Positions 8,795 through 17,901 are shown, counted from the first letter of the stretch. The stretch is 64,000 nt of DNA from an uncultured Coriobacteriaceae bacterium (GCA_902801175.1 CADCHF010000009.1:32495-96494); one strand, 5' to 3'. The notes: generated by a model not told the origin, from the letters alone. Translations and numbers: made by a program.

Positions 8795-8849
8795 GGATCC
8801 TTCCTGTCTCGCTCAGCCGCGTTGCGAAGTCGCTCGACAGGAAGGATCC
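8795..8849 (+). terminator. Stem-loop downstream of pheT
   Basis: Perfect 14-bp arms GGATCCTTCCTGTC at 8795-8808 and its complement at 8836-8849, with a 27-base loop that can itself pair partly. No T-run follows, so it may be a processing or stability structure ahead of the true terminator. Confidence 0.45.
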
Positions 8850-8941
8850 CCGCCGGCCTGCTCGAGCTTCGCCGAGGGCGGGGCGGCCTGGGGCGGACTC
8901 GGGGCAGCAGCTTACACCGGGAAAGACGAGAGAAATAGGTT

Positions 8942-8972
8942 GCGCCGGAGCTTTGAGCTCCGGCGCTTTTTT
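8942..8972 (+). terminator. Intrinsic terminator of the pheST unit
   Basis: Perfect 11-bp GC-rich stem, GCGCCGGAGCT (8942-8952) with 8956-8966, a three-base loop and six T's. A classic rho-independent terminator. Confidence 0.9.
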
Positions 8973-9569
8973 GGTGTATCTAGTATGGCAGGCCAAACAA
9001 GTAATAGTCCCGAGCGGGTTACGTTTAGATGCAGACAGTCGATGCCATAGCCATAACGTCGTAGTCGCAGTTATTGGGTTGGATCGACTCCTTCCGCTAA
9101 CCCTTCTTGTGCTCGCGAAACAATTTACTATGTTTCATACAGGTATTATGGTTTCATCCGTCCAACAAAGGTGCAGCAGTGTTCTGGGTGATAGCCAATG
9201 TAAATCGCGGTCGCGGATGACAGGCGGTCGATGGCCTCTTCGGAGTGCTATAGGTGTGTCACCATACGATATCTTTGAATCTCAGGTGGCTTGTGCGCTC
9301 GCGGCGTAGAGACTTTCCCGTTCTTGCGTAAAAAAGTTCCGTACTCCTCAACTTGTTTCAGGCAAAATCTTATCAGTTTTGATGTACTGACACAGCTGCT
9401 TCTAAATCAATTAATTAACTATTTAAATAGGTGCATTTTGCTATTAGAAAAAGAACGCTGAACGTGATAAATTAATGCGGTAAGCTAGAAGTAAGAATAT
9501 CTAAGGTGATGCTTCAAAACGTAGGTTTCCAGATGGACTTACATGTACTTTTTAATATTGTTATTTTAC
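8973..9569. other. Gene-free region entering an AT-rich island
   Basis: No credible gene is seen over about 600 bases. An open frame runs from the pheT 3' region to 9309, but it reads through two hairpins, lacks a ribosome site and has an amino-acid mix unlike real proteins here. From about 9330 the composition turns visibly AT-rich and stays so into the first third of the next gene, which points to acquired DNA. Confidence 0.5.
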
Positions 9570-9575
9570 TATAAT
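9570..9575 (+). promoter_or_regulatory. -10 box of the surface-protein gene
   Basis: A consensus TATAAT lies 47 bases before the ATG in AT-rich DNA. The region 17 bases upstream is T-rich without a clear TTGACA, so the -35 element is uncertain. Confidence 0.4.
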
Positions 9576-9621
9576 TATTGAAGAGTAGTATAAGAGGTAA
9601 TAGCGAGAGGATTATAACAAG

Positions 9622-12600
9622 ATGCTAACAAGGAATTCTAAACATATCTTTTGGTTGCTCCCTTCGGTTATCCTCTCTTTGATTCTATCTACAGTTTCAG
9701 CTCAAGCTGCAACTGTAGATAATGATGTGTTAGCTGCGGATCCTCATGACGCCATTACATCTACAAGCGCATTGGACAACTCGGTTGCTTCTGGTGTGTG
9801 GGGTACTTGCAACTGGGCAATTGACGAAAACGGAATGCTTCTCATATATCCTGGAGAAGGGGATGGAACTCCGAGTTGGCTTGAACACAAAGAGGAAATA
9901 GTTAGCGCATCCTTCATTGAATCAGCCAATACAAAGGTAGTACTTCCCGTTGATTCCTCTGGTCTATTCTATGAATGTGGGAATCTGATTGATGTTGATT
10001 TCTCTGGAGCTGATTTCAGTCGTGTGCAGTCCCTCTCTAAATGTTTCGCTAAGACTGCAGTTGACTATACTGTTTTTAAGGACGTCGATACATCGCATGT
10101 CACGGATATGTCCTTTTTGTTTACACAATGTACGGGATTATCTTCTGTTGATTTATCAAAAATAGATATGTCAGAGGTGGTGAATCTCTATAGAGCGTTT
10201 GCAGGCAGCTCAGTTACAAGCGTCGAATGCTCTAAATCTATCACCATTCATGCTAATTGTGAATCTATTCTGTGGCGCTGCGATCAGCTTAAAAGCGTTA
10301 ACCTTAGCTTGATAACAATAGCACGAAACCCAGAGAGTAGTAACAGCGACTGCGTCCTTTACGGACTGGTCGAAGGCTGCCCCATATTGAGCAGCGTAAA
10401 ACTTCCACGTGTTGAACAAGGATTTGATGGGATTAATCTGAGTTATTGTTTCAATCGATGCTATGAGCTTTCTAATATTGATTTGTCTGGTCTAAGCATT
10501 GCTGGTAAAGCTAACCTTTATATGCAGAGTGCATTTGCAAACTGTACATCACTTGTATCGATAGACCTAAGCCCGTTATCTAACGCATCGCTTAGAATAG
10601 CCAGTGAATTGTTCTCTTACTGCTCTTCACTAGAGTCTGTAGACTTTACGCCTCTTGATACGTCTTTAACACTATCTATGTATAGAGTTTTCTACAACTG
10701 TTCGTCTCTTAAAAGAGTAGATTTCTCCAATTTAGATACTACGAGTATCGATTATACTATTTCCCCTAAGATACAACCAGGTTGGGGTGATCTTTTTACT
10801 GGCTGTAATGTGCTTGAAGAAGTTAGACTTAGTGGAAAAATCAACTTTAACAATGTTGAATCTTCATACTTACCTTCTACAGAAATCAATGGTCATACAG
10901 ATTGGTATTCCGAGCAAGATGCAAAATGGTACACGTCTAAGCAGATTGCTGAAGAGCGTTGGAATGTTTCGGATACATATAGAAAGGTTGCAACAAAGAA
11001 AAATATAGAAGAGTGTGTAATCAATCTATCATCTTCCTCCTATGTATATGACGGCACGCAGAAGACACCGGCCGTTACGGTCAAGGATGGCTACACCACT
11101 CTCTCCGAGAATACGCACTACACCGTTAACTGGCCCAGTGGGCGAACGAATTCCGGGACCTACACATTGACCGTCACTGGTAAGGACAGTTACGCTGGCA
11201 CGAAGTCGGTGTCTTTTACAATCAGCCCAAAGCCTCTCTCATCCTGCACGATGACTCTCTCTCCGTCGAGCTACACATACGACGGCAAGCAGAAGAATCC
11301 GACGATAACCGTTAAGGACGGGAACAAGACGCTCGCAGGTGGAACAGACTACGCTGTTACCACGACTCCGAGCGGCAGGACGAACGCGGGCACCTACACC
11401 TATGTGGTGACCGGGAAGAACAACTACACTGGTACTAAGTCGGCGTCGTTCACGATTGTGGCAGCAAAGAATCTGACTTGGGATGACCTGCATCTCTCGT
11501 TCGGGAACCACTGGAACTACTATGGCTATCCTAATCCCTACTACATCAGCATAGATGCCTTCTACATGGTTTGGGGCAAGGTGCAGGCTGAATGGATGTA
11601 CAAATATCATGGTGGAGGTGAATGGGGTGGCAATTGCTTTGGGATGAGCGCCACATCGTGCCTGATGGCCATTCAAGATTCTCGAGTCAGGCCAGGCAAG
11701 TTCAGAGAATCGGCAACGAAACCAAGCCAGCTGTCAGTCGCCGATAGAAATAGCGATACATCGAGGACTCTTACACAGTACATTGAGGCACTGCAAGTCT
11801 CTCAGTGGGCTGATGAGTTTAGCAGAGCTGAGGACACGAACTATGGAAATCTCGATGGCTTGTGTACGGCTGTCCTTGACGGTAAAAAATACGGGAAACC
11901 GGTTATTGTCAGCATATTTGGACTTGGCTCAAACGGAAAGTTGAGCGGGCATGCGATTCTTGCGTATGATGTCCAAACTGTTAGTAAAACTGAAAAGCGA
12001 GTACTCGTATACGATCCGAACTATAGCAGCGTCACTCGCTACGTGAAGCTCTCGACGAATAGCTCTGGGAAGTGCACGGGATGGTACTACTACCTCAATG
12101 ACATTTATCACTGGGGTTCTGCGTATGCTGGATCTGCCATTACCTTCACACCGTGCTCGGTCCTTGAGGACGTTTGGGCAAATGGTGGCGGCAAGCACAC
12201 AACGAACATACTAATCTCAAATTCGCAACGGTTTGAAGTTACTGATGCTGAGGGAAAGCTCATCGCTAAGGTCGAGGCTGGTGAGCTAGTGTCGTCTGCA
12301 GACGGCGTAAGACAGCACATTGAGCTCGGTGTACTCGAGGACGGAAGTGCACCACTCTCCGACAATGTAACCCTGTATCTACCGAGCGATTCTGTATATG
12401 TGGTTACTAGCTTTGACAGTTCGATTAACTCATTTGACGTCGGGTTGGCAAATGTAGAGCAGGCGGCTTCTGTGGTCACCGATGCGTCCGAGGTTACGTT
12501 TGCCGTGAATGATTCTGAAGAGGTTAACCTCGTCGATGTGTCTGCAGGTAATGGTGAGAGCTACTCCATATCTCTTACATCCGAGCTGGAGAGCGCTGTG

Positions 12601-14133
12601 GGCCAGGAATCCATCGAGCTGTCTGGTATGGGCAACGGTGGAAGGACATCCATCGGTACGATGTCCGGAAGGTGCGTTATCGTTAATGGCCGAACGGCGA
12701 CGATGACGATCAACGGTGAGGCAGTAGATATTGGCGGTCGCATTAGCATCGAAGCTGGTGATGTCGCACTCGAGTACACGGGATGCGACTATAGCGGCAA
12801 AGTCCACGAGCCGAAAGTGACTGTGACTCACAATGGTGCCCCGCTAGAAGAGGAGCGCGACTACGTCGTTAAGTACTCCAACAATATTGATCCAGGTACG
12901 GCGACTGCATCCATTTATGGTATTGGTGACTACGATGGGAGGGTCGAACTGACCTTCACTATCGCTCAGGCCTTCCAAACCATCACTGCCTCTGACAAGA
13001 CAGTCGCTGTGGGCAAGACCGTCGGCCTCGGTGCCAGGACCTCCGGTGACGGCAAGCTCACGTACAAGTCCTCCGACCCCTCTGTTGCAACCGTCGACGC
13101 GAGTGGTACGGTTGCCGGGGTCAAGGCCGGCAAGGCGACAATCACCGTAACGGCCGCCGAGACCACCAACTACAAGGAGGCCACCAAGGCGGTCACCGTT
13201 ACAGTGACGGCTCCTTCGGCATCCTGGAAGCGCCTGGCTGGCAACGGCCGCTATGACACAATGGCTGCAATTGTGAATGAGGGCTGGTCCGGAAAGACTG
13301 GCGGTACGGTCGTGGTGGCCACGGGCGAGGGTTTCAAGGACGCACTTGCGGCGGCGGGTCTCGCCGGGCTCGACGGGGCGCCGGTGGTGCTCACGGCGAG
13401 CAAGTCGCTCTCGGGGCAGGCGAGGACGCTACTCAAGTCGCTGAGGCCGAAGAAAGTCTACGTCGCTGGCGGCACCTTCGCCGTATCAGATGATGTGCTA
13501 AGTGCCATCGAGAGTGTCACCGGCGTGAAGCCCGACCGCGTATTCGGCGCCAACGGTTGCTCGACCTCCGCGGCGCTGGCGACCGCGGGCGAGGGTCGCT
13601 GGGGCGACACGGCAATCATCGCCACGGACAGGTCGTTCAAGGACGCGCTCTCTGTGGCCCCGATTAGCTACGCTAAGCACTGGCCGATCCTGCTCGCTGG
13701 TGGTGGCAAGGGCCTCAACAAGGACGTCCTTGCTGCGCTCAAGGCCTGCAAGATCAAGTACGCGTACATCGTGGGTGGCACATCGGCCGTCACCCCGGCC
13801 GTCGAAAAGGCACTAAAGGACAACGGCATCACTCTTAAGGGCCGTCTCGCGGGCGACAACGGCGTAATGACGAGCCGGGCAATCGCCGACTTTGCGCTGG
13901 AGAACGGGCTCTCGGTGGCCAACATGGCCTACGCTACCAGCCAGGACTTTCCTGACGCGCTCGCCGGTGCGGCGCTCTGTGGCAGGAACAAGTCCGTTCT
14001 GTTGCTCTGTGACGACAGAGCTTCGGGCAACCTCGTCTTCTCCACGCAGAACAAGGCCGGAATCGAACAGGGTTACGTGTTTGGAGGCAAGCTAGCGTTC
14101 AGCGACGAGCTTATGGCGAGACTGCCAGAGTAG
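9622..14133 (+). CDS. Secreted BspA-like / papain-like / cell-wall-binding surface protein
   Basis: A 1503-residue exported protein. Residues 1-30 form a signal peptide (basic start, hydrophobic core ending in VSAQA-A). Residues about 100-450 hold BspA-type repeats of the form F..C..L..VDLS..D.S. Two YDGTQ/YDGKQ-type Ig-like modules follow (about 465-615). A papain-like domain comes next, with Cys672 in GGNCFGMSA, His777 in SGHAILAYD and Asp798/Asn800 in VYDPN. A beta region with a third YSGK-type module follows (to about 1115), then a Big_2 domain (about 1116-1195) and three cell-wall-binding type 2 repeats (about 1203-1503). By family it should anchor to wall polymers and act outside the cell, perhaps cleaving or cross-linking host or bacterial protein; peptidase activity is inferred. 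The 5' third is AT-rich and the 3' end GC-rich, suggesting a chimera. The AGAGGA site is 12 bases from the ATG. Confidence 0.85.
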   Translation: MLTRNSKHIFWLLPSVILSLILSTVSAQAATVDNDVLAADPHDAITSTSALDNSVASGVWGTCNWAIDENGMLLIYPGEGDGTPSWLEHKEEIVSASFIESANTKVVLPVDSSGLFYECGNLIDVDFSGADFSRVQSLSKCFAKTAVDYTVFKDVDTSHVTDMSFLFTQCTGLSSVDLSKIDMSEVVNLYRAFAGSSVTSVECSKSITIHANCESILWRCDQLKSVNLSLITIARNPESSNSDCVLYGLVEGCPILSSVKLPRVEQGFDGINLSYCFNRCYELSNIDLSGLSIAGKANLYMQSAFANCTSLVSIDLSPLSNASLRIASELFSYCSSLESVDFTPLDTSLTLSMYRVFYNCSSLKRVDFSNLDTTSIDYTISPKIQPGWGDLFTGCNVLEEVRLSGKINFNNVESSYLPSTEINGHTDWYSEQDAKWYTSKQIAEERWNVSDTYRKVATKKNIEECVINLSSSSYVYDGTQKTPAVTVKDGYTTLSENTHYTVNWPSGRTNSGTYTLTVTGKDSYAGTKSVSFTISPKPLSSCTMTLSPSSYTYDGKQKNPTITVKDGNKTLAGGTDYAVTTTPSGRTNAGTYTYVVTGKNNYTGTKSASFTIVAAKNLTWDDLHLSFGNHWNYYGYPNPYYISIDAFYMVWGKVQAEWMYKYHGGGEWGGNCFGMSATSCLMAIQDSRVRPGKFRESATKPSQLSVADRNSDTSRTLTQYIEALQVSQWADEFSRAEDTNYGNLDGLCTAVLDGKKYGKPVIVSIFGLGSNGKLSGHAILAYDVQTVSKTEKRVLVYDPNYSSVTRYVKLSTNSSGKCTGWYYYLNDIYHWGSAYAGSAITFTPCSVLEDVWANGGGKHTTNILISNSQRFEVTDAEGKLIAKVEAGELVSSADGVRQHIELGVLEDGSAPLSDNVTLYLPSDSVYVVTSFDSSINSFDVGLANVEQAASVVTDASEVTFAVNDSEEVNLVDVSAGNGESYSISLTSELESAVGQESIELSGMGNGGRTSIGTMSGRCVIVNGRTATMTINGEAVDIGGRISIEAGDVALEYTGCDYSGKVHEPKVTVTHNGAPLEEERDYVVKYSNNIDPGTATASIYGIGDYDGRVELTFTIAQAFQTITASDKTVAVGKTVGLGARTSGDGKLTYKSSDPSVATVDASGTVAGVKAGKATITVTAAETTNYKEATKAVTVTVTAPSASWKRLAGNGRYDTMAAIVNEGWSGKTGGTVVVATGEGFKDALAAAGLAGLDGAPVVLTASKSLSGQARTLLKSLRPKKVYVAGGTFAVSDDVLSAIESVTGVKPDRVFGANGCSTSAALATAGEGRWGDTAIIATDRSFKDALSVAPISYAKHWPILLAGGGKGLNKDVLAALKACKIKYAYIVGGTSAVTPAVEKALKDNGITLKGRLAGDNGVMTSRAIADFALENGLSVANMAYATSQDFPDALAGAALCGRNKSVLLLCDDRASGNLVFSTQNKAGIEQGYVFGGKLAFSDELMARLPE

Positions 14134-14185
14134 TGCCTTAGGCGTATGGATTAGCGCGCTTGGCGACTATCGATCACATTCGGAG

Positions 14186-14224
14186 ATCCCTCCCATCGGC
14201 CTTGCATCCGACGGGAGGGGTCCT
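14186..14224 (+). terminator. Hairpin after the surface-protein gene
   Basis: TCCCTCCCATCGG pairs with CCGACGGGAGGGG, with one mismatch and an 8-base loop. The T-run is poor (TCCT). Probable terminator. Confidence 0.5.
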
Positions 14225-14282
14225 ACAATACAGGGACCTCGTGCGCTTTCGTCGAGCAGCATGTTCGTCGTGGCCCGGTCAC

Positions 14283-14311
14283 TTGACATGCCCCAGTCCT
14301 TGCAGCACAAT
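14283..14311 (+). promoter_or_regulatory. Promoter upstream of the MarR gene
   Basis: A perfect TTGACA (14283-14288) and CACAAT (14306-14311) are separated by 17 bases. The start codon is 40 bases downstream. Confidence 0.5.
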
Positions 14312-14350
14312 TCCGTTGTTAGTCTTGGAAAACTTTTGCGAAAGCTTTGA

Positions 14351-14785
14351 ATGACCGAGCACACCAAACAGATTGCCGAAGAACTCACGCGTCTTCATTA
14401 TGAGAACCTGTGCGAGATCAACCGTCTTGGGTCGATGGTCTCTAACAGGGGCGAGGACGGCGTTGTGCTCTGCCTCTATGCTTCCGAGCGTGCTCTGCTC
14501 GCTGGCGAGCTTGGCGATCAGACGGGTCTCAGCACCGGGCGTATCGCAAACATCCTGCGACAGCTCGAGGCAAAGGGCCTGGTCAGGCGTCTACAGGACG
14601 AGCTCGATCATCGACGTGTGCACGTGAGCCTTACCGAGCAGGGCAGGGAGTATGCATGCGGGCTCAAGGACTCGGCTGTTAGGGCATATGGCGAGCTGCT
14701 CGAAAGCCTGGGCACCAATGACGCAAGCGAGTTTTTGCGCATTGTCCGCAAGTGCATCAGCTCTGTTCGTGAAATCTCAAGCTAG
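14351..14785 (+). CDS. MarR-family transcriptional regulator
   Basis: A 144-residue winged-helix protein. The DNA-binding core is at about residues 40-105: LAGELGDQTGLSTGRIANILRQLEAKGLV as the helix-turn-helix (seen in two parts) and ELDHRRVHVSLTEQGR as the wing. Flanking helices would form the dimer. Its gene lies 118 bases before the feoA-feoB fusion on the same strand, so control of ferrous iron uptake is likely, though metal ligands cannot be assigned by eye. The ribosome site is weak (GAAAGC). The A-rich spacer between it and feoAB has phased A-tracts that could form its operator or a curved promoter. Confidence 0.85.
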   Translation: MTEHTKQIAEELTRLHYENLCEINRLGSMVSNRGEDGVVLCLYASERALLAGELGDQTGLSTGRIANILRQLEAKGLVRRLQDELDHRRVHVSLTEQGREYACGLKDSAVRAYGELLESLGTNDASEFLRIVRKCISSVREISS

Positions 14786-14821
14786 ATCGAAATCTTATTT
14801 TTTTGAGGTAAAGGCTTCTAG

Positions 14822-14879
14822 AAAAAGGTTCATTAAAAAGGTACAAGAAAAAGCTTCAGTAAAAAGGAAAGTACAAAAG
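14822..14879 (+). promoter_or_regulatory. Phased A-tracts before feoAB
   Basis: Four AAAAAG blocks start at 14822, 14835, 14848 and 14861, exactly 13 bases apart, with a fifth weaker AAAAG at 14875. The whole 118-base spacer is AT-rich in an otherwise GC-rich region. It could be a set of operator half-sites for the adjacent MarR protein or a curved promoter element. Confidence 0.4.
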
Positions 14880-14903
14880 ATTCTGATAGAAGGTAACGAC
14901 GAC

Positions 14904-17285
14904 ATGGCACTGCAGAACAAGACAATGAATCTGAGCGAGCTTGCGCCTGGGGACTCTGCATGTATCGCAACCGTTGGTGGTGAGGGCGCGCTGCGTCAGC
15001 ACCTGCTCGACATGGGCGTGATCCCTGGAGCCGAGCTCAGCGTGGTAAAGCTTGCTCCTCTGGGCGACCCCATGGAGGTGCGCATTCACGGCTATGAGCT
15101 CACCATGCGCCTTGCCGAGGCGGCGCAGGTCGGTGTGGCTCCCATCGAGGAGCCGAGCGTGTCGGTGGTGTCGGAGGGCACGCACGCGCAGCCCCGCAAG
15201 AGCCAGCATCCAGGTCTTGGTGAGGGAGGCAAGTTCCACCCAAAGGGGAGTGGCGACCCCCTGCCACAGGACACCATGCTCACCTTTGCGCTCGTGGGCA
15301 ACCAGAACAGCGGCAAGACGACCCTCTTTAATCAGCTGACGGGCTCAAACCAGCACGTGGGCAACTTCCCCGGCGTCACGGTCGACCGCAAGGACGGTCC
15401 TATCCGCGGGCATGCAAACACCTGCGTCGTTGACCTTCCGGGCATCTACTCGATGTCGCCTTACTCGCCAGAGGAGCTCGTCTCGCGAAACTACGTGATC
15501 AACGAGCACCCTCAGGGCATCATCGACATCGTCGACGCGACCAATATCGAGCGCAACCTCTATCTCACCATGCAGCTGCTCGAGATGGGCGTGCCCATGG
15601 TGGTCGCGCTCAACATGATGGACGAGGTCACGGGCAACGGTGGCTCCATTGACGTGAATGCGATGGAGGCCCAGCTGGGAGTGCCTGTTGTCCCAATCTC
15701 TGCCGCGCACAACGAGGGCGTGGCCGAGCTGGTGAGCCATGCCCTGCACGTGGCGCACTACCAGGAGCGGCCGCTTCGCCAGGACTTCTGCGACGCAAAC
15801 GACCACGGTGGCGCCGTGCACCGTGCCCTGCATGCGGTGAGCCACCTGATTGAGGACCACGCCGCTCGTACGGGCCTGCCGGTGCGCTTTGCCGCAAGCA
15901 AGTTGCTCGAGGGCGACGAGCTCATTGCGGCACAGCTCGAGCTCGACGAGAACGAGCGTGAGACGCTTGAGCACATAGCCGTTCAAATGGAGCACGAGCG
16001 TGGCCTCGACCGCTCTGCAGCTATCGCCGACATGCGTTTTGCCTTCATCCGGCGCGTATGCGACCAGTGCGTGACCAAGCCGCAAGAGAGCCGCGAGCAC
16101 GTGCGCAGCTCGCGCATCGACCAGATCCTCACGGGTCGCTTCACGGCCATCCCGGTCTTTGTCGCCATCATGGGCGCGGTCTTCTACCTCACGTTCAACG
16201 TGATTGGCGCATGGCTGCAGGACCTTCTGGCGGCGGGAATCGAGTCGCTGGCTGGTGCCGTGGAGCAGATGATGACCTCGGCCGGGGTGAGCGAGGTCGT
16301 TAAGGGCCTGGTCATGGGAGGCATCTTTGAGGGCGTGGGAAGCGTGCTCTCGTTTTTGCCCGTCATCGTGACGATGTTCTTCTTCCTCTCGCTGTTGGAG
16401 GACAGCGGCTACCTCGCGCGCGTGGCCTTCTTCATGGACAAGCTGCTGCGCAGGATTGGCCTCTCTGGCCGAAGCATCGTGGCGCTGCTCATTGGCTTTG
16501 GCTGCACGGTTCCGGCGGTCATGTCCACGCGCACCCTTCCCAGCGAGCGCGACCGCAAGATGACCATCCTGCTCACGCCCTTCATGAGCTGCACGGCAAA
16601 GCTGCCCATCTACGGCTTCTTTGTGCAGGCGTTCTTCCCGGCCTACAGCGGACTGATCATGACCGGCCTGTATCTGCTTGGCATCGTGTGCGGCATTCTG
16701 ATTGCGCTGTTGTTTAAGAGCACGCTCTTTAAGGGCGAGGCAGTCCCCTTTGTGATGGAGCTTCCCAACTACCGTCTTCCGCGCCTGCGCAACGTGCTGC
16801 AGCTCCTGTGGGACAAGGCTAAGGACTTCTTGCAGAGGGCCTTCTCGGTCATTTTGATTGCGACCATTGTGGTGTGGCTCCTGAGCAACTTTGACTTTGG
16901 CCTCAACATGGTCGGCGACACGCACACCAGCATGCTCGCCACGATTTCGACCTTTGTCGCACCGATCTTCAAGCCGCTTGGCATGGCCGACTGGCGCATT
17001 GTTACCTCGCTGGTGAGCGGTTTTATGGCAAAGGAGAGCGTTGTCTCGGTGATGGAAGTGCTCTTTAAGTCGACCGGTGGTGTGGCCGCGGCGCTCACGC
17101 CGCTCACTGCGGCGAGCATGCTTGCCTTTAGCCTCCTGTACACGCCCTGCGTGGCTGCCATTGCCTCCATCAGGCGTGAGCTTGGGTCCAAGTGGGCCGT
17201 TAACGTGGTCATTTGGCAGTGCATCATTGCATGGGTGGTTGCCCTTGTGGTCAGGCTCGTGGGCCTCGCGCTCGGTTTTGCGTGA
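14904..17285 (+). CDS. feoB: FeoA-FeoB fusion, ferrous iron transporter
   Basis: A 793-residue fusion. Residues 1-80 are an FeoA SH3-like domain (MNLSELAPGDSACIATV... LDMGVIPGAELSVV). A roughly 45-residue linker leads to the FeoB G domain, with G1 GNQNSGKTT at 132-140, Thr159 as G2, DLPG at 177-180 and NMMDE as G4. The C-terminal half is the FeoB membrane domain, with two Gate-like motifs (GFGCTVPAVMSTRTL and LYTPCVAAIASIR) and about eight or more hydrophobic segments. It imports Fe2+ across the membrane. I chose ATG 14904 because AAGGT precedes it and FeoA homology begins there. The frame is open upstream into the MarR gene but has no start. A Cys-rich small protein and an HMA protein follow. 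Confidence 0.93.
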   Translation: MALQNKTMNLSELAPGDSACIATVGGEGALRQHLLDMGVIPGAELSVVKLAPLGDPMEVRIHGYELTMRLAEAAQVGVAPIEEPSVSVVSEGTHAQPRKSQHPGLGEGGKFHPKGSGDPLPQDTMLTFALVGNQNSGKTTLFNQLTGSNQHVGNFPGVTVDRKDGPIRGHANTCVVDLPGIYSMSPYSPEELVSRNYVINEHPQGIIDIVDATNIERNLYLTMQLLEMGVPMVVALNMMDEVTGNGGSIDVNAMEAQLGVPVVPISAAHNEGVAELVSHALHVAHYQERPLRQDFCDANDHGGAVHRALHAVSHLIEDHAARTGLPVRFAASKLLEGDELIAAQLELDENERETLEHIAVQMEHERGLDRSAAIADMRFAFIRRVCDQCVTKPQESREHVRSSRIDQILTGRFTAIPVFVAIMGAVFYLTFNVIGAWLQDLLAAGIESLAGAVEQMMTSAGVSEVVKGLVMGGIFEGVGSVLSFLPVIVTMFFFLSLLEDSGYLARVAFFMDKLLRRIGLSGRSIVALLIGFGCTVPAVMSTRTLPSERDRKMTILLTPFMSCTAKLPIYGFFVQAFFPAYSGLIMTGLYLLGIVCGILIALLFKSTLFKGEAVPFVMELPNYRLPRLRNVLQLLWDKAKDFLQRAFSVILIATIVVWLLSNFDFGLNMVGDTHTSMLATISTFVAPIFKPLGMADWRIVTSLVSGFMAKESVVSVMEVLFKSTGGVAAALTPLTAASMLAFSLLYTPCVAAIASIRRELGSKWAVNVVIWQCIIAWVVALVVRLVGLALGFA

Positions 17286-17297
17286 TGGGAGGGCGAG

Positions 17298-17453
17298 ATG
17301 GCATTTGCTGATGTGGTTGTGCTTGCCGTGATTGGTGCGGTTGTTGGCTTGGCGTTTGCAAGCTCTCGCAGGGATGCCCGCCGTGGGTGCTCGGGCTGCT
17401 GTGCCAGCTGCATGCAGGCTGGCGGTTGCGCCATGCGGGGCGAACACCAGTGA
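17298..17453 (+). CDS. FeoB-associated Cys-rich membrane protein
   Basis: A 51-residue ORF starting 12 bases after the feoB stop, preceded by GGGAGGG. It has one N-terminal membrane helix (VVVLAVIGAVVGLAFA), an arginine-rich turn and a Cys cluster CSGCCASCMQAGGC. This is the pattern of the small Cys-rich proteins often encoded after FeoB, comparable in position to FeoC. By inference it binds iron or assists the transporter at the membrane. Confidence 0.85.
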   Translation: MAFADVVVLAVIGAVVGLAFASSRRDARRGCSGCCASCMQAGGCAMRGEHQ

Positions 17454-17466
17454 CGCAACCATCGTA

Positions 17467-17817
17467 GTGGTACTTGCCCTGGTCGCGCTCGTTGCATGGG
17501 CTGTGTGGAAGAGCGTGGGTCGGGCCCGCAAGGGCGGCGATTGCTGCGGCGAGCATGAGCAGACCGTGGCACGCATTGGTGCCAAGGATGCTGACCGTCG
17601 TCACTATGCCTACGAAACGCAGCTTGAGATAGGTGGCATGACCTGCGACAACTGCGCACGCAAGGTGGAGAACGCCCTCAACGCGCTTGACGGAACTTGG
17701 GCCACGGTGAGTATCTCCAACCATGTGGCACGCGTAAAGACGAAGGAGCCTGCAGATGGGAAGGCTCTTCGCAGGGCCGTGCGGCAGGCGGGCTATGTGG
17801 TACTAAAAGAGCTGTAG
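17467..17817 (+). CDS. Membrane-anchored heavy-metal-associated (HMA) domain protein
   Basis: The frame encodes one hydrophobic helix (VVLALVALVAWAVW), a short segment with CCGEHE, and a C-terminal HMA ferredoxin-like domain with GMTCDNC as metal site, ending at VVLKEL. The start is uncertain. GTG 17467 gives about 116 residues and begins just before the helix. Upstream ATGs at 17332 or 17374 would overlap the Cys-rich protein almost completely and read non-homologous residues. The N-terminal half resembles a second Cys-rich FeoB partner fused to a metallochaperone domain. Its place in the feo cluster suggests metal handing-over, but the metal (iron or copper) cannot be told from sequence. 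Confidence 0.75.
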   Translation: MVLALVALVAWAVWKSVGRARKGGDCCGEHEQTVARIGAKDADRRHYAYETQLEIGGMTCDNCARKVENALNALDGTWATVSISNHVARVKTKEPADGKALRRAVRQAGYVVLKEL

Positions 17818-17901
17818 ACCACCCTGCGGTCACGCCACGGCGTCTGTGTGCCATCTGGGCACGCGCGCCGTGGCCGGCCGCTCCGTGCTACCATACTCTT
17901 C

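Noticed and set aside
8758..9309. 183-residue plus-strand ORF after pheT
   Set aside because: It crosses two hairpins including a strong terminator, lacks a ribosome site and shows no domain.
14652..17285. 877-residue version of FeoAB starting at 14652
   Set aside because: The extra residues overlap the MarR gene in another frame and the A-tract spacer. FeoA homology and a ribosome site support 14904.
15345..17585. 746-residue minus-strand frame opposite feoB
   Set aside because: Low-complexity His/Arg/Gln composition, no start context, and fully explained as antisense of feoB.
17332..17817. 161-residue version of the HMA protein starting at 17332
   Set aside because: Its first 45 residues read out-of-frame through the Cys-rich FeoB partner gene and look like shadow sequence.
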